Shown piece after piece: positions 43,710 to 52,105 of a DNA stretch of 64,000 nt (the first letter of the stretch is position 1; each line of letters opens with the position of its first letter). The position numbers were made by a program, and so were the translations under genes. The notes beneath the pieces were generated by a model, which saw only the letters and a list, made by a program, of their open reading frames with translations, did no database searches and was not told the DNA's origin. The stretch is from an uncultured Bacteroidales bacterium (GTDB lineage: Bacteria > Bacteroidota > Bacteroidia > Bacteroidales > Muribaculaceae), in the NCBI GenBank assembly GCA_900542185.1, contig UQMZ01000008.1, positions 1 through 64,000 of the forward strand, in the 5' to 3' direction.

Positions 43710-45422
43710 TCATGCGTTTTCCCGCACGAATTGGCCCAGGGTATGCACCCGTTCGGCGAAATCCTTCTTGTCTCCTTTGGCCCGGTTGCGCATGTTGTAT
43801 CTGTAATTATAAACCGTCTGTGGCGAGCAGTGAAGGAATTCCGCGATTTTCACGCTGTCGGATATTCCGAGCCGGATCAGGGCATAGATTCGCAGTTCGG
43901 TATTGAGCAGTTCGCTCTCCTTTGGCACCACATGCTGGTCGTCTGAGAGCAGGCTGTTGAATTCCGTCACAAAGTCGGGATATATATGAAGGAACACGGA
44001 ATCGAACGACCTGAACAGTTTCTTCAGTTCCTGCCGCGTATTGTCGTTGCCTTCGGTCAGGCGGACTATATCGGCATACTGCCGGTTCTTGGCCTTGGCG
44101 TATACGGTGCTCCTGAACTCCTCCATTCTCTTGATATAGTTTGAACAGATGTTGAATACCGATCCGATATACTCCTCCTTCACATAGTTGGCCTCGTTGA
44201 GCTGTTCGTTCTTTCGCTTCAGGTCTTCGTTCAGGCGGTTCAGTTCGTTGTTGGACACTTCTATATGCTTCTTGGCTTCCGAAAGTTCGGTGTTGTACTT
44301 TGCCAGGTCCGCGCTGATACTGGCCAGATGGGCGTTACGGTTTCGCAGACGGCGGTTCTGCAATATGATCCAGACGGCGGAAACCAGCAGCACGAACACC
44401 AGCAGGCACACCACCTCCAGTCTTACTTCCATCTGATGTTTCTGATAGTGGATCTGCTCCTGATACGCTTTGTTGATTTTGTCCAGCACCCGCATCTCGC
44501 CCAACGCACGCACTCGGGTGGGATAACCGATAGATTTGTTGATGCTGTAGTTTATGTATCGGTAGGCCCTGTCTATGTCTCCGCGTCTGAACAGCATTTT
44601 GGCAAGCTCCTCCATCGAGGCTATTTCCGCGTTGTAGATCTGTATGTCAATCGTGGCCGCAAGCACCATATATTTCAACGCCGACAGCGAGTCCCCCTTT
44701 TCTTCGCACAGCTTGGCCAGCATATATGCCTCCTTGGCGTCCTGGCGGCAATTACGGCCCGACTTCTCAAGCTTGGCCGCCAGGGACGGTATCAACGTCG
44801 AATCCTGTCCGGGACTTCCAAGCACGTCCCAGCCCCTGTACCACAGATACTCGGGATGGTCGCGCGGTATGGTATTCATGATGGAATCCTTGTAGGCGCG
44901 CTCCAAGGCATAGTATATGTTCGACCCGCCACCCTGATAAGTTCCCAGATGACTGTACAGGAATATCTTCATGCCGAAATACCTTATCAACTCGTCGCGT
45001 GTCATGCCTGAGGTATTGATGGATCCCATGATTTCTTCCGCCTCCTGCAATAATCCGGCCCTCGTCAGCAGATCCGCTTTCCTCATCATGGCCGCAGTCT
45101 TCCACTGTCTGTTATCGGTGTCCGTACCCAGACGCATACAGACGTCTATGTATTTCATGGCCGAGTCCGTGCAGAAAACCATGTATTCGTCACTCAGCTG
45201 GGATGCCTGGAAGTATTGGTCCATTGGATCCGTGGCGCGCATGAACTTATGCGTCAGGTCCGACATGTTTCGCTTTTTCTGTATTTCGTATTCCTGAGCG
45301 TTCCCGAGTATGGAATCGAGACGCTGCAGATAAGATTCGGATTCTGACGCCTTGTGCCCGCATGAAACAACAACGGTACACGCCATGATGACGACAAGAA
45401 TTACATATACGAGATTTTTCAT
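43710..45422 (-). CDS. Membrane-bound DUF6377-type regulator
   Basis: 570 residues. Lipoprotein-like or signal-anchor start (VILVVIMACTVVVSCGH), TPR-like periplasmic region (~30-335; RKADLLTRAGLLQEAEEIM), a membrane helix (EVVCLLVFVLLVSAVWIIL, ~341-360), a long coiled coil (~365-420) and a C-terminal DUF6377-like domain with a helix-turn-helix ending (LNTELRIYALIRLGISDSVKIAEFLHCSPQTVYNYRYNMR). The plan is a one-protein sensor that spans the inner membrane and binds DNA. It probably controls the adjacent GH3 gene and perhaps the divergent kinase gene. Confidence 0.87.
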   Translation of the reverse strand: MKNLVYVILVVIMACTVVVSCGHKASESESYLQRLDSILGNAQEYEIQKKRNMSDLTHKFMRATDPMDQYFQASQLSDEYMVFCTDSAMKYIDVCMRLGTDTDNRQWKTAAMMRKADLLTRAGLLQEAEEIMGSINTSGMTRDELIRYFGMKIFLYSHLGTYQGGGSNIYYALERAYKDSIMNTIPRDHPEYLWYRGWDVLGSPGQDSTLIPSLAAKLEKSGRNCRQDAKEAYMLAKLCEEKGDSLSALKYMVLAATIDIQIYNAEIASMEELAKMLFRRGDIDRAYRYINYSINKSIGYPTRVRALGEMRVLDKINKAYQEQIHYQKHQMEVRLEVVCLLVFVLLVSAVWIILQNRRLRNRNAHLASISADLAKYNTELSEAKKHIEVSNNELNRLNEDLKRKNEQLNEANYVKEEYIGSVFNICSNYIKRMEEFRSTVYAKAKNRQYADIVRLTEGNDNTRQELKKLFRSFDSVFLHIYPDFVTEFNSLLSDDQHVVPKESELLNTELRIYALIRLGISDSVKIAEFLHCSPQTVYNYRYNMRNRAKGDKKDFAERVHTLGQFVRENA

Positions 45423-45450
45423 TTTCGCAGGGTGGCTTTGGAGCTTCTGA

Positions 45451-45482
45451 CAAAAGTATATAAAAAAGATGTAAAATCAAAA
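45451..45482 (-). promoter_or_regulatory. Promoter of the DUF6377 regulator
   Basis: Minus strand: TTTTG (complement of 45478-45482), 19-nt spacer, TACTTTTG (complement of 45451-45458). The start point would lie ~20 nt before the ATG. Confidence 0.55.
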
Positions 45483-45516
45483 TCCGCGCGCCCAATCACA
45501 TAACAATCACATAAAA

Positions 45517-45548
45517 TTTGTATAGTTAATGTTTTTTCATTAATTTTG
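45517..45548 (+). promoter_or_regulatory. Promoter of the BadF/NagK-type kinase operon
   Basis: TTTG at 45517-45520, 20-nt spacer, TAATTTTG at 45541-45548; full consensus. The leader to the ATG at 45607 is ~50 nt. Divergent to the regulator's promoter only ~35 bp away. Confidence 0.65.
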
Positions 45549-45606
45549 TATTTAATCCAAATATATGGTGTTTAATCATATATATATCGGATTGTAAAAC
45601 GTGACT

Positions 45607-46458
45607 ATGAACTATCAGCTGATTGCCGACGTAGGCTCCACCAAGGCTGCCTGGACATTGATATGTCCGGACGGTTCGCTGTCGCCTTACAACGACACGG
45701 GCATCAACGCGCTGCTGGCCTCGCCCGACGAACTGGACGCGGCCTTCGGCCGTCTGGCGGCATGGCTTCCCGACAAGTGCCGCATCGATGCGGTGCATTA
45801 TTACGGTGCCGGCTGCGCCACTCCGGAACTGTGCGGTAAGGTGGCGTCCCGGTTGCAGGCTGCGTTCCCCGACGCCCGCGTCGAAGTCGCCTCCGACCTG
45901 CTTGGAGCCGCCCGTGCGATGCTCGGAACAGACCGCGGAATAGTCTGCATCCTCGGCACCGGTTCCAACTCATGCCTTTACGACGGCAGGAACATATCGC
46001 ATAACATTCCCTCGCTCGGATTCATCCTTGGCGACGAGGGAAGCGGCGCCGCACTCGGCAAACGTCTTGTGAGCGATACGTTCAAGCAGCAGCTGCCTGA
46101 ATCCGTGCAGCAGAAGTTCCTTCAGGCCTTCTCCCTCACCACAGCCGACGTGCTCGACCGGGTGTACCGCCAGCCCAACCCAAACCGGTTCCTCGCCTCG
46201 CTGGTTCCCTTCATAGCCGAAAATCTATGGAACCCGTACATCTACTCGCTGGTGCGCCGCGAATTCGAAGCGTTCCTGCAGCGCAACGTGCTGCAATACC
46301 CCGGCGCACACTCCATGCCGGTGGCTTTCGTGGGCTCCATCGCCTGCCATTTCCGCGACGTACTCGACAAGGTGTGCGCAGACGCCAACATCCGCGTCGG
46401 CTCCGTGGCCAAGGACCCCATGCTGGGACTCATCGATTTCCACACCGCTCAAAAATGA
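45607..46458 (+). CDS. BadF/BadG/BcrA/BcrD-type ATPase, probable N-acetylglucosamine kinase
   Basis: 283 residues from the ATG at 45607 (MNYQLIADVGSTKAAW); a GTG 6 bp upstream is less likely. The actin-like ATPase fold is shown by the phosphate-1 motif ADVGSTKAAW, phosphate-2 CILGTGSNSCLY and GFILGDEGSGAALGKRL. Proteins of this type in Bacteroidota are annotated as N-acetylglucosamine or glucosamine kinases; the sugar is not provable here. It starts a chain of + strand genes and overlaps the SGNH gene region by four bases if that gene starts at 46455. Confidence 0.87.
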   Translation: MNYQLIADVGSTKAAWTLICPDGSLSPYNDTGINALLASPDELDAAFGRLAAWLPDKCRIDAVHYYGAGCATPELCGKVASRLQAAFPDARVEVASDLLGAARAMLGTDRGIVCILGTGSNSCLYDGRNISHNIPSLGFILGDEGSGAALGKRLVSDTFKQQLPESVQQKFLQAFSLTTADVLDRVYRQPNPNRFLASLVPFIAENLWNPYIYSLVRREFEAFLQRNVLQYPGAHSMPVAFVGSIACHFRDVLDKVCADANIRVGSVAKDPMLGLIDFHTAQK

Positions 46459-46475
46459 ACCTTAAGCATACCGAT

Positions 46476-47132
46476 ATGAAAATTGCCCGGACACTCACCA
46501 TGATTCTCCTGCTGGCGGCTTCCTGCTGTCTGCCGGCACGCGCCGACGAATACTGGGACCAGAAGACCAGCCTGTTCGACGTGCTGCCCGTCACGTCCGA
46601 CGACATCGTGTTTCTCGGCAATTCCATCACCGACGGCGGCGAGTTTGCCGAGCTGTTCGATATGCCCAACATCAAGAACCGCGGCATACGCTCCGATGTG
46701 ATTACCGGCGTGGAGAAAAGGCTAACACAGGTCACCGCCGGACATCCGGCCAAGATTTTCCTGCTCATCGGCATCAACGACGTGTCGCATGGACTCACCG
46801 TAGACCAATTGGCTACCCGATACGAACGTCTGGTTAAGAAAATCAGGGAACAGACACCGCAGACACGACTGTATATCCAGTCTGTAATGCCCATCAACAA
46901 CGATTTCAACCGATATAAGAACCTGAAAGGTCGCGAAAAGGTGATTCCCGCATTGAACCGGCGCCTGCAGACCATCGCCGCCCAAAACGGCGCCGAGTAC
47001 GTGGACCTTACCAAGGCTCTGGAATCCGCGCCCAACAAACTCAACCCTAAATACACCAACGACGGACTGCACCTCAATGGTCCCGGCTACCGCGCCTGGA
47101 CACGTGCCATCCAGCATCTCGTGAAACAATAA
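46476..47132 (+). CDS. Secreted SGNH/GDSL hydrolase
   Basis: 218 residues from the ATG at 46476, which gives a clean signal peptide (MKIARTLTMILLLAASCCLPARADE). An ATG at 46455 overlapping the upstream stop (ATGA) is a possible earlier start. Catalytic blocks: I with Ser in FLGNSITDGGEF, III with GINDVSHG, V with Asp and His in NDGLHLNGPGY. Esterase or acetylhydrolase that removes acyl groups, likely from glycans. Follows the sugar kinase, in line with carbohydrate processing. Confidence 0.9.
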   Translation: MKIARTLTMILLLAASCCLPARADEYWDQKTSLFDVLPVTSDDIVFLGNSITDGGEFAELFDMPNIKNRGIRSDVITGVEKRLTQVTAGHPAKIFLLIGINDVSHGLTVDQLATRYERLVKKIREQTPQTRLYIQSVMPINNDFNRYKNLKGREKVIPALNRRLQTIAAQNGAEYVDLTKALESAPNKLNPKYTNDGLHLNGPGYRAWTRAIQHLVKQ

Positions 47133-47135
47133 GAA

Positions 47136-48065
47136 ATGAAAAGATCTATAATTCTCAGCTTAATCCTTGCGGGGGCGTCGTTCGCTGCCTCCGCCCAGGT
47201 TCAGAGTGAATCAGGACCCATCGTAATCCAGCCTCTGTTCGAATATCCCGTTGCCCCGGACTCGATACCCTCGCTGCCGGGTAAATCCGAATGGATAGTG
47301 GATCATTTCTGGGACAGCATGGACTTCCAGTCGAAGAACACCGTGGACCAGATAGCCCTGAACGACGCTTTCGAGGTTTATGTGTCGCCTATGCGCTGGT
47401 CGTCCGTGGAAACGGTCGACAAGTCTTTACAGGCCCTGTTCAAGAAACTGGAGAAGAACCCGGCCCTCACCCTGCAGTTCACCCGCGCCGCCGAAGAAGC
47501 GCTGCACGGTCCACGCGCCATATACTGGTCAGACCCCATCTACATCCGCTTCATCGACTTCATGCTGAAGAACAAGAAGATAGACAACGCCCGCAAAGAG
47601 CGCTACAGACTGCACAAGAAGCTGATGGAGAATTCCAAAATCGGAGAACAGCCGCAGACATTCGAATACACCACCCCTACCGGCACAACCGCGCGCTATA
47701 TGCCCACGGGCGTGATAACCGTAATCGAGTTCGGCGACCCCGGCTGCGACGAATGCCGTTACGCCAAGCTGAAGATGGAAACGGACGTGACTTTCTCCAA
47801 CCTTGTGGACAAAGGTATGGTCAACGTCCTTTTCATCATCCCCGATCCCGTGGATGGCTGGCAGACAGAGATGGTCGACTTCTCGCCCAAATGGCACACC
47901 GGTGCGTCCGACACAGTGGCCGATCTGTACGACATACGTACCACTCCCTCATTCTATGTGATCGGTCGCGACGGCAAGATCATAGTCAAGAACGTGGACT
48001 TCCGCAAGGCCATGCAGACAGCCGTGCAGGCAGCCGAAGAATCCAACACAAAACAAGCCAATTAA
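47136..48065 (+). CDS. Periplasmic thioredoxin-like protein (DUF5106 type)
   Basis: 309 residues with a signal peptide (MKRSIILSLILAGASFAASAQ). The N-terminal ~190 residues match the DUF5106 plan (WIVDHFWDSMDFQ; ALHGPRAIYWSDPIYIRFIDF); the C-terminal half is a thioredoxin fold with the redox pair CDEC in FGDPGCDECRYAKLKM and a cis-proline region RTTPSFYVIGRDG. Likely acts in disulfide exchange in the periplasm. Starts 3 bp after the hydrolase gene and ends 6 bp before the DoxX gene. Confidence 0.87.
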   Translation: MKRSIILSLILAGASFAASAQVQSESGPIVIQPLFEYPVAPDSIPSLPGKSEWIVDHFWDSMDFQSKNTVDQIALNDAFEVYVSPMRWSSVETVDKSLQALFKKLEKNPALTLQFTRAAEEALHGPRAIYWSDPIYIRFIDFMLKNKKIDNARKERYRLHKKLMENSKIGEQPQTFEYTTPTGTTARYMPTGVITVIEFGDPGCDECRYAKLKMETDVTFSNLVDKGMVNVLFIIPDPVDGWQTEMVDFSPKWHTGASDTVADLYDIRTTPSFYVIGRDGKIIVKNVDFRKAMQTAVQAAEESNTKQAN

Positions 48066-48071
48066 CCGGAA

Positions 48072-48566
48072 ATGCTCAACTTCATCAAACGCCTGTACAT
48101 CTGGTCCACAGGATATTCATACACCAATCTGGGACGTCTGTTCCTGCGTCTGTTCGTCGGACTCATGCTCATGCAGTTCGGAGTACGGCAGATGTATCAG
48201 TACGGCAGCATAGCCCACGAGTTCCCCACATTCGCGGGGATGTCGCCCGAAGCAACCCTGGTCGTGATGATTGTGATAGAGATATTCTGCTCGCTGTGCA
48301 TCATGATCGGCTTCTGCACGCGCTTCATGACGCTGCCACCCTTCGCGGCGATGGCCGTGGCGGAATACCATCTGCTCAATTATGTGGTGGACACGCCAAG
48401 CTATATGATTACATGGGCCATGCCGGGCTATCTGCCCATCATGTTCATGGGCATATATTTCTTCATCATCCTGGTAGGCCCGGGCAAGATAAGCATCGAC
48501 TATTTCCTGTCGCTGCACCTGCTGCACACCGACAATAAGAGCGAATCGGAACTGGAGGAAGTATGA
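48072..48566 (+). CDS. DoxX family membrane protein
   Basis: 164 residues with four hydrophobic helices (LFLRLFVGLMLMQFGV; ATLVVMIVIEIFCSLCIMIGF; MTLPPFAAMAVAEYHLL; PGYLPIMFMGIYFFIILVGPG), the DoxX layout including the arginine in LGRLFLRLFVG and the closing GPGKISIDYFL. DoxX proteins are linked to redox or quinone functions; pairing with a periplasmic thioredoxin-like gene fits. It overlaps mnmA by 4 bp. Confidence 0.85.
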   Translation: MLNFIKRLYIWSTGYSYTNLGRLFLRLFVGLMLMQFGVRQMYQYGSIAHEFPTFAGMSPEATLVVMIVIEIFCSLCIMIGFCTRFMTLPPFAAMAVAEYHLLNYVVDTPSYMITWAMPGYLPIMFMGIYFFIILVGPGKISIDYFLSLHLLHTDNKSESELEEV

Positions 48567-49609
48567 GGATAGCTGTACTGGTATCGGGAGGCGTGGACAG
48601 CGCCGTGGTGGTGGACAAGCTCTACAAGGAGGGTCACGACCTTACACTGTTCTATATCCGCATAGGCAACGACAACGGCGAGGGCGACTGCTCGGCCGAC
48701 GAGGATATAGAGATGTGCACCCTCATCGCGCGCAAGTACGGCTTGCCGCTGCGCGTGGTGTCGCTGCATGAGGAATACTGGGATTCTGTCATGGCATACT
48801 CCCTGCGCACCGTCAGGGAGGGACGGACGCCGCATCCCGACATGATGTGCAACAAACTCATCAAGTTCGGATATTTCGAAGAGCGTTGGGGCCATGAATT
48901 CGACAAAACCGCCACGGGGCATTACGCCGACATCGTGGAGCAGGACGGCAGGCTGTACTTAGCCACCGCCGCCGACCCCGTCAAGGATCAGACCGACTTC
49001 CTGGCTCAGATCAGCTACGAACAGCTGTCGCACCTGATGTTCCCGCTGGGCCGTATGCCCAAACGCGAGGTGCGTCAGGCGGCGCTCGACGCCGGGCTGC
49101 CAAACGCCACGCGCAAGGACTCGCAGGGCATCTGCTTTCTCGGCAAGATTGACTACGCCGATTTCATCGAACGGCACCTCGGCACACGTCCCGGACCCGT
49201 CATCGAGATAGAGACGGGACGCAAGATAGGCGAACACCGGGGATACTGGTTCTACACCATAGGCCAGCGCAAGGGTCTCGGACTGAGCGGAGGTCCCTGG
49301 TTCGTAGTGAGAAAAAACGTGCGCGACAACGTTATATATGTGAGCCGTGGCTATGACACTCCGCGTCAGTACGGCCGCGTGATCAACCTGCAGGAAATGC
49401 ACTGGATCAGCGGCGATCCCGGACTGGAGCAGGTTGCATTCAAGACGCGTCACTCCCCCGAGTTCCATCAGGGACGCCTGGAACGTCACGACGACGGCTC
49501 GCTGACAATCCGTTCCGAACAGGACATTCAGGGCATCGCCCCGGGACAGTTCGCCATAATTTACTCACCCGACTGCCGTCTATGCTTCGGCTCCGGCCTG
49601 ATTTCATGA
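48563..49609 (+). CDS. mnmA: tRNA-specific 2-thiouridylase MnmA
   Basis: 348 residues. Adds sulfur to U34 of tRNAs for Lys, Glu and Gln. Sequence shows the PP-loop LVSGGVDSAVV, the first catalytic cysteine in TPHPDMMCNKLIKF, TGHYADI, KDQTDFL and the second catalytic cysteine in KDSQGICFLGKIDY, then the C-terminal barrel with FYTIGQRKGLGLSGGPWFV. The start overlaps doxX by 4 bp (ATGA). Bacteroidota often carry two mnmA genes, and this may be one of them. Confidence 0.96.
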   Translation: MRIAVLVSGGVDSAVVVDKLYKEGHDLTLFYIRIGNDNGEGDCSADEDIEMCTLIARKYGLPLRVVSLHEEYWDSVMAYSLRTVREGRTPHPDMMCNKLIKFGYFEERWGHEFDKTATGHYADIVEQDGRLYLATAADPVKDQTDFLAQISYEQLSHLMFPLGRMPKREVRQAALDAGLPNATRKDSQGICFLGKIDYADFIERHLGTRPGPVIEIETGRKIGEHRGYWFYTIGQRKGLGLSGGPWFVVRKNVRDNVIYVSRGYDTPRQYGRVINLQEMHWISGDPGLEQVAFKTRHSPEFHQGRLERHDDGSLTIRSEQDIQGIAPGQFAIIYSPDCRLCFGSGLIS

Positions 49610-49637
49610 AGTCGTTTAACTGCTTCTATTGTTAACC

Positions 49638-50294
49638 ATGATTGATCCGAAAGACAAACGCCTGATACAACTGATAGGCATAACATACAACCAGATAGAA
49701 AACGGCGTGTATGCCGTTATCCTGCAGGAGGTGAACGGCAGCAGACGCGTGCCGATCATCATAGGCTTTCCCGAAGCGCAGTCCATAGAGTGCAAGTTGC
49801 AGGAGATAGCCACGCCACGACCCCTGACCCACGACCTGATGGTGAACCTGATGTCCACCTTCGGCATCGCGTTGCGCGAGGTAGAGATATACCGTCTGCC
49901 ATCCGGAGTGTTCGCCGCCGAACTGGTGCTGTACGCCAACGGCGAACGCCGTATAGTCGATTCGCGCAGTTCGGACGCCATCGCGCTGGCAATACGCGTT
50001 GGCGCACCCATATACACCTCCCTCCAGGTACTCGACGAAGTGGGCTTCGTACCGACTGATGACGATCAGACACCACAACGCGGAGACGTCAGGGCTGAAC
50101 AGAAAACCGTTCAGCCCAGAACCCGCAGGCAGTCGGTCAAGGAACTCGAAGCCGAGATGCGGCGCGCGGCTGAAAACGAAGATTACAAACTTGCGGCACG
50201 TCTGAAAAAGGAAATCGACAGCCGCAATGCCGAGAACAATAAAAATACAGATACCATTAACGAAACGGATACTAACAACAACACTATCCTCTGA
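49638..50294 (+). CDS. Bifunctional nuclease-family (BFN/DUF151) protein with UVR motif
   Basis: 218 residues from the ATG at 49638 (MIDPKDKRLIQLIGITYN). The N-terminal ~130 residues form the BFN domain (YAVILQEVNGSRRVPIIIG; IECKLQE; RRIVDSRSSDAIALAIR). After a linker, a C-terminal UVR-like motif is seen (VKELEAEMRRAAENEDYKLA). Function in Bacteroidota is not established; the BFN domain is credited with nuclease activity in plants and Thermotoga. 28 bp after mnmA and 6 bp before argR. Confidence 0.88.
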   Translation: MIDPKDKRLIQLIGITYNQIENGVYAVILQEVNGSRRVPIIIGFPEAQSIECKLQEIATPRPLTHDLMVNLMSTFGIALREVEIYRLPSGVFAAELVLYANGERRIVDSRSSDAIALAIRVGAPIYTSLQVLDEVGFVPTDDDQTPQRGDVRAEQKTVQPRTRRQSVKELEAEMRRAAENEDYKLAARLKKEIDSRNAENNKNTDTINETDTNNNTIL

Positions 50295-50300
50295 CCTACC

Positions 50301-50777
50301 ATGAAAAATAGAAAGCAACGTATTGAACTGATGGTTAAGCTGATCCGCAACAAATGCATCGGATCGCAGGACGAACTGGCCGCTCTGCTGGCCGAACATG
50401 GATACACCGTGACCCAGGCCACACTGTCACGCGACCTCAAAATGCTGAAGACCACCAAGGTCCCTACCGACCGAGGCACGTACGTCTACACTCTCCCCGA
50501 CTCCAACACCCTCAAGGATAAATTGCTGGCCCGAGGTCGAATGGACCTCAACACCAACTATCAAAGCGGCTTCATATCGCTGGATTTCTCGGGCAACATC
50601 GTCGTGATCAAGACCCGCAACGGATATGCCGCCGGTCTGGCCTACGACATCGACATGCACGACTTTAAAGAAATACTCGGCACCATACCCGGGTCGGACA
50701 CCATCTTCGCAATCCTGCGCGAGGGAGTGACTCACGAGGATGCACGAAAAGTACTCTCTCAACTTCTGCCACTCTGA
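50301..50777 (+). CDS. argR: Arginine repressor ArgR
   Basis: 158 residues. N-terminal winged helix (SQDELAALLAEHGYTVTQAT, then LSRDLKML, the SR DNA-contact pair) and a C-terminal hexamer/arginine domain ending with GTIPGSDTIFAILRE, the counterpart of the GTIxGxDT arginine-binding signature. It controls arginine synthesis and use. The neighbouring genes are an ArgC-like gene and speA, so local autoregulation is likely. Confidence 0.95.
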   Translation: MKNRKQRIELMVKLIRNKCIGSQDELAALLAEHGYTVTQATLSRDLKMLKTTKVPTDRGTYVYTLPDSNTLKDKLLARGRMDLNTNYQSGFISLDFSGNIVVIKTRNGYAAGLAYDIDMHDFKEILGTIPGSDTIFAILREGVTHEDARKVLSQLLPL

Positions 50778-50795
50778 TTATGATACGAATATGAT

Positions 50796-51716
50796 ATGAT
50801 ACGAACAGTGATATTGGGTGCCGACACCCCCGATGCCGGCGAACTGGTCCGGATAATTTCAATGCATCCGGACATCGAGCTGGTATGCGCCCAGGCCTAC
50901 GGCAAGGAGGGCCGGGCCCTCACCTCCCAGCACCACGGTTTGATCGGCGAGACCGAACTGACGTTCACAACGGTGCCCGCACCGGCTAAATGCGATGTCG
51001 TGCTTGACTTCTCCGAGCATGGCGAGCCTGCGATTGTCAGCAGACTGGCTTCCGCTTTCCCTGAAGCCAGGTTTATACGTCTGGACCGCTGCCAGGCTCC
51101 CGACAATGGCAACGATTGGGTTTATGGTCTGCCTGAAATCAACCGAAAGGCCTTGGTGCGCGGCGCCAGGTTCGCGGCTGTGCCCAATTCTTTCGCGTCA
51201 ATGGCTCTCGTGGCCCTCTACCCCCTGGCGCTAAACCTGCTCCTTAACTCCGATATCACGCTCGACATAGAGGCACCCCAGGACATCATCGACGAGACGG
51301 ACATCCGAGCCATCGAACGCGAGATAACCCGAGAGCTCAAACTGGCTCAGACCAGTTTCAAGGGCAACGTGACCGTACGCACATCGCTCAGCAACACGCG
51401 CCGTACCGCATCCCTCCACCTTGACCTCCCCTGCTCGCTCTCGCTTGACGAACTCCTCAGGATTTACGGCATGTACGACGACCATCACTTCGCCTTCCCC
51501 GTCATGATGCCCGTCGGTCCCTCGGAAGTGGCCGGCACAGACAAGTGCGTCATCTCCCTCTCCAAGCCCGACCCCGACACACTCCACATAGACGCCTCGG
51601 CAGACTGCCGGATGCGGGGAGCCGCCGGAGAGGCAGTGCATATCCTCAACCTGATGTGCGGTCTGCACGAACGTACAGGACTCGCGCTAAAGGCCATCGA
51701 CTTTCACCCAATCTGA
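50796..51716 (+). CDS. ArgC-like protein lacking the catalytic cysteine
   Basis: 306 residues. It has the overall plan of N-acetyl-gamma-glutamyl-phosphate reductase: N-terminal nucleotide-binding fold (VILGADTPDAGELVRIIS), VVLDFSEHG, WVYGLPEINRKAL (typical of ArgC, YGLPE), and a C-terminal catalytic domain. In ArgC the active site reads PGCYPT; here the segment is VPNSFASMALVAL, putting Ser where Cys should be. The fingerprint glycines are also weak. It is therefore probably not an active reductase, or works by changed chemistry. It lies 18 bp after argR. Confidence 0.75.
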   Translation: MIRTVILGADTPDAGELVRIISMHPDIELVCAQAYGKEGRALTSQHHGLIGETELTFTTVPAPAKCDVVLDFSEHGEPAIVSRLASAFPEARFIRLDRCQAPDNGNDWVYGLPEINRKALVRGARFAAVPNSFASMALVALYPLALNLLLNSDITLDIEAPQDIIDETDIRAIEREITRELKLAQTSFKGNVTVRTSLSNTRRTASLHLDLPCSLSLDELLRIYGMYDDHHFAFPVMMPVGPSEVAGTDKCVISLSKPDPDTLHIDASADCRMRGAAGEAVHILNLMCGLHERTGLALKAIDFHPI

Positions 51717-51724
51717 TATCCGCA

Positions 51725-52057
51725 ATGTCCGTCAATAAAGTAATACTCCTCGGCTATGTGGGCCGCGACCCGGAAATCAGGTTCCCACAACCCGGTTTCC
51801 AGCTCGCCATGCTCACCCTGGCCACTAACGAGACCGTCGGCAATCCTCCTGCCGAAATCACCGAATGGCATAACCTCGTGATGACCGGCAAGAACGCCGA
51901 ACTGGCCGAAAAATATATCCGCAAGGGCACGAGACTCTATGTGGAAGGACGGCTGCGCACCCGCGAATACGAAGACAAGTTCAAGATTCGACGCCGCATC
52001 ACCGAAATTCATGTGGACCGCGTCGAACTTTTAGGCCGCTCATCCGCTTCTCAATAA
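51725..52057 (+). CDS. ssb: Short single-stranded DNA-binding protein
   Basis: 110 residues from the ATG at 51725 (MSVNKVILLGYVGRDPEIRF). A single OB-fold domain with standard SSB features (LGYVGRDPEIR, EWHNLVMTGKNAELAEKYIRKGTRLYVEGRLRTREY split across its strands). It ends right after the OB fold (VELLGRSSASQ), so the long linker and the acidic tip (DDDIPF) that recruit partner proteins are missing. It may be a secondary SSB. Same strand, 8 bp after the ArgC-like gene. Confidence 0.92.
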   Translation: MSVNKVILLGYVGRDPEIRFPQPGFQLAMLTLATNETVGNPPAEITEWHNLVMTGKNAELAEKYIRKGTRLYVEGRLRTREYEDKFKIRRRITEIHVDRVELLGRSSASQ

Positions 52058-52105
52058 TAAAGCAATATAACCCATCCGGCTATGCCGGTCTAATCCGATA
52101 GAAAA

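Noticed and set aside
46227..46475. Upstream extension of the SGNH hydrolase into the kinase gene
   Set aside because: It is in another frame of the BadF-type kinase and is Arg/Pro-rich nonsense; the signal peptide begins at 46476.
48563..49609. ATP-pyrophosphatase of another pathway (GMP synthase or NAD synthase)
   Set aside because: Both MnmA catalytic cysteines and the C-terminal GQRKGLG barrel are present.
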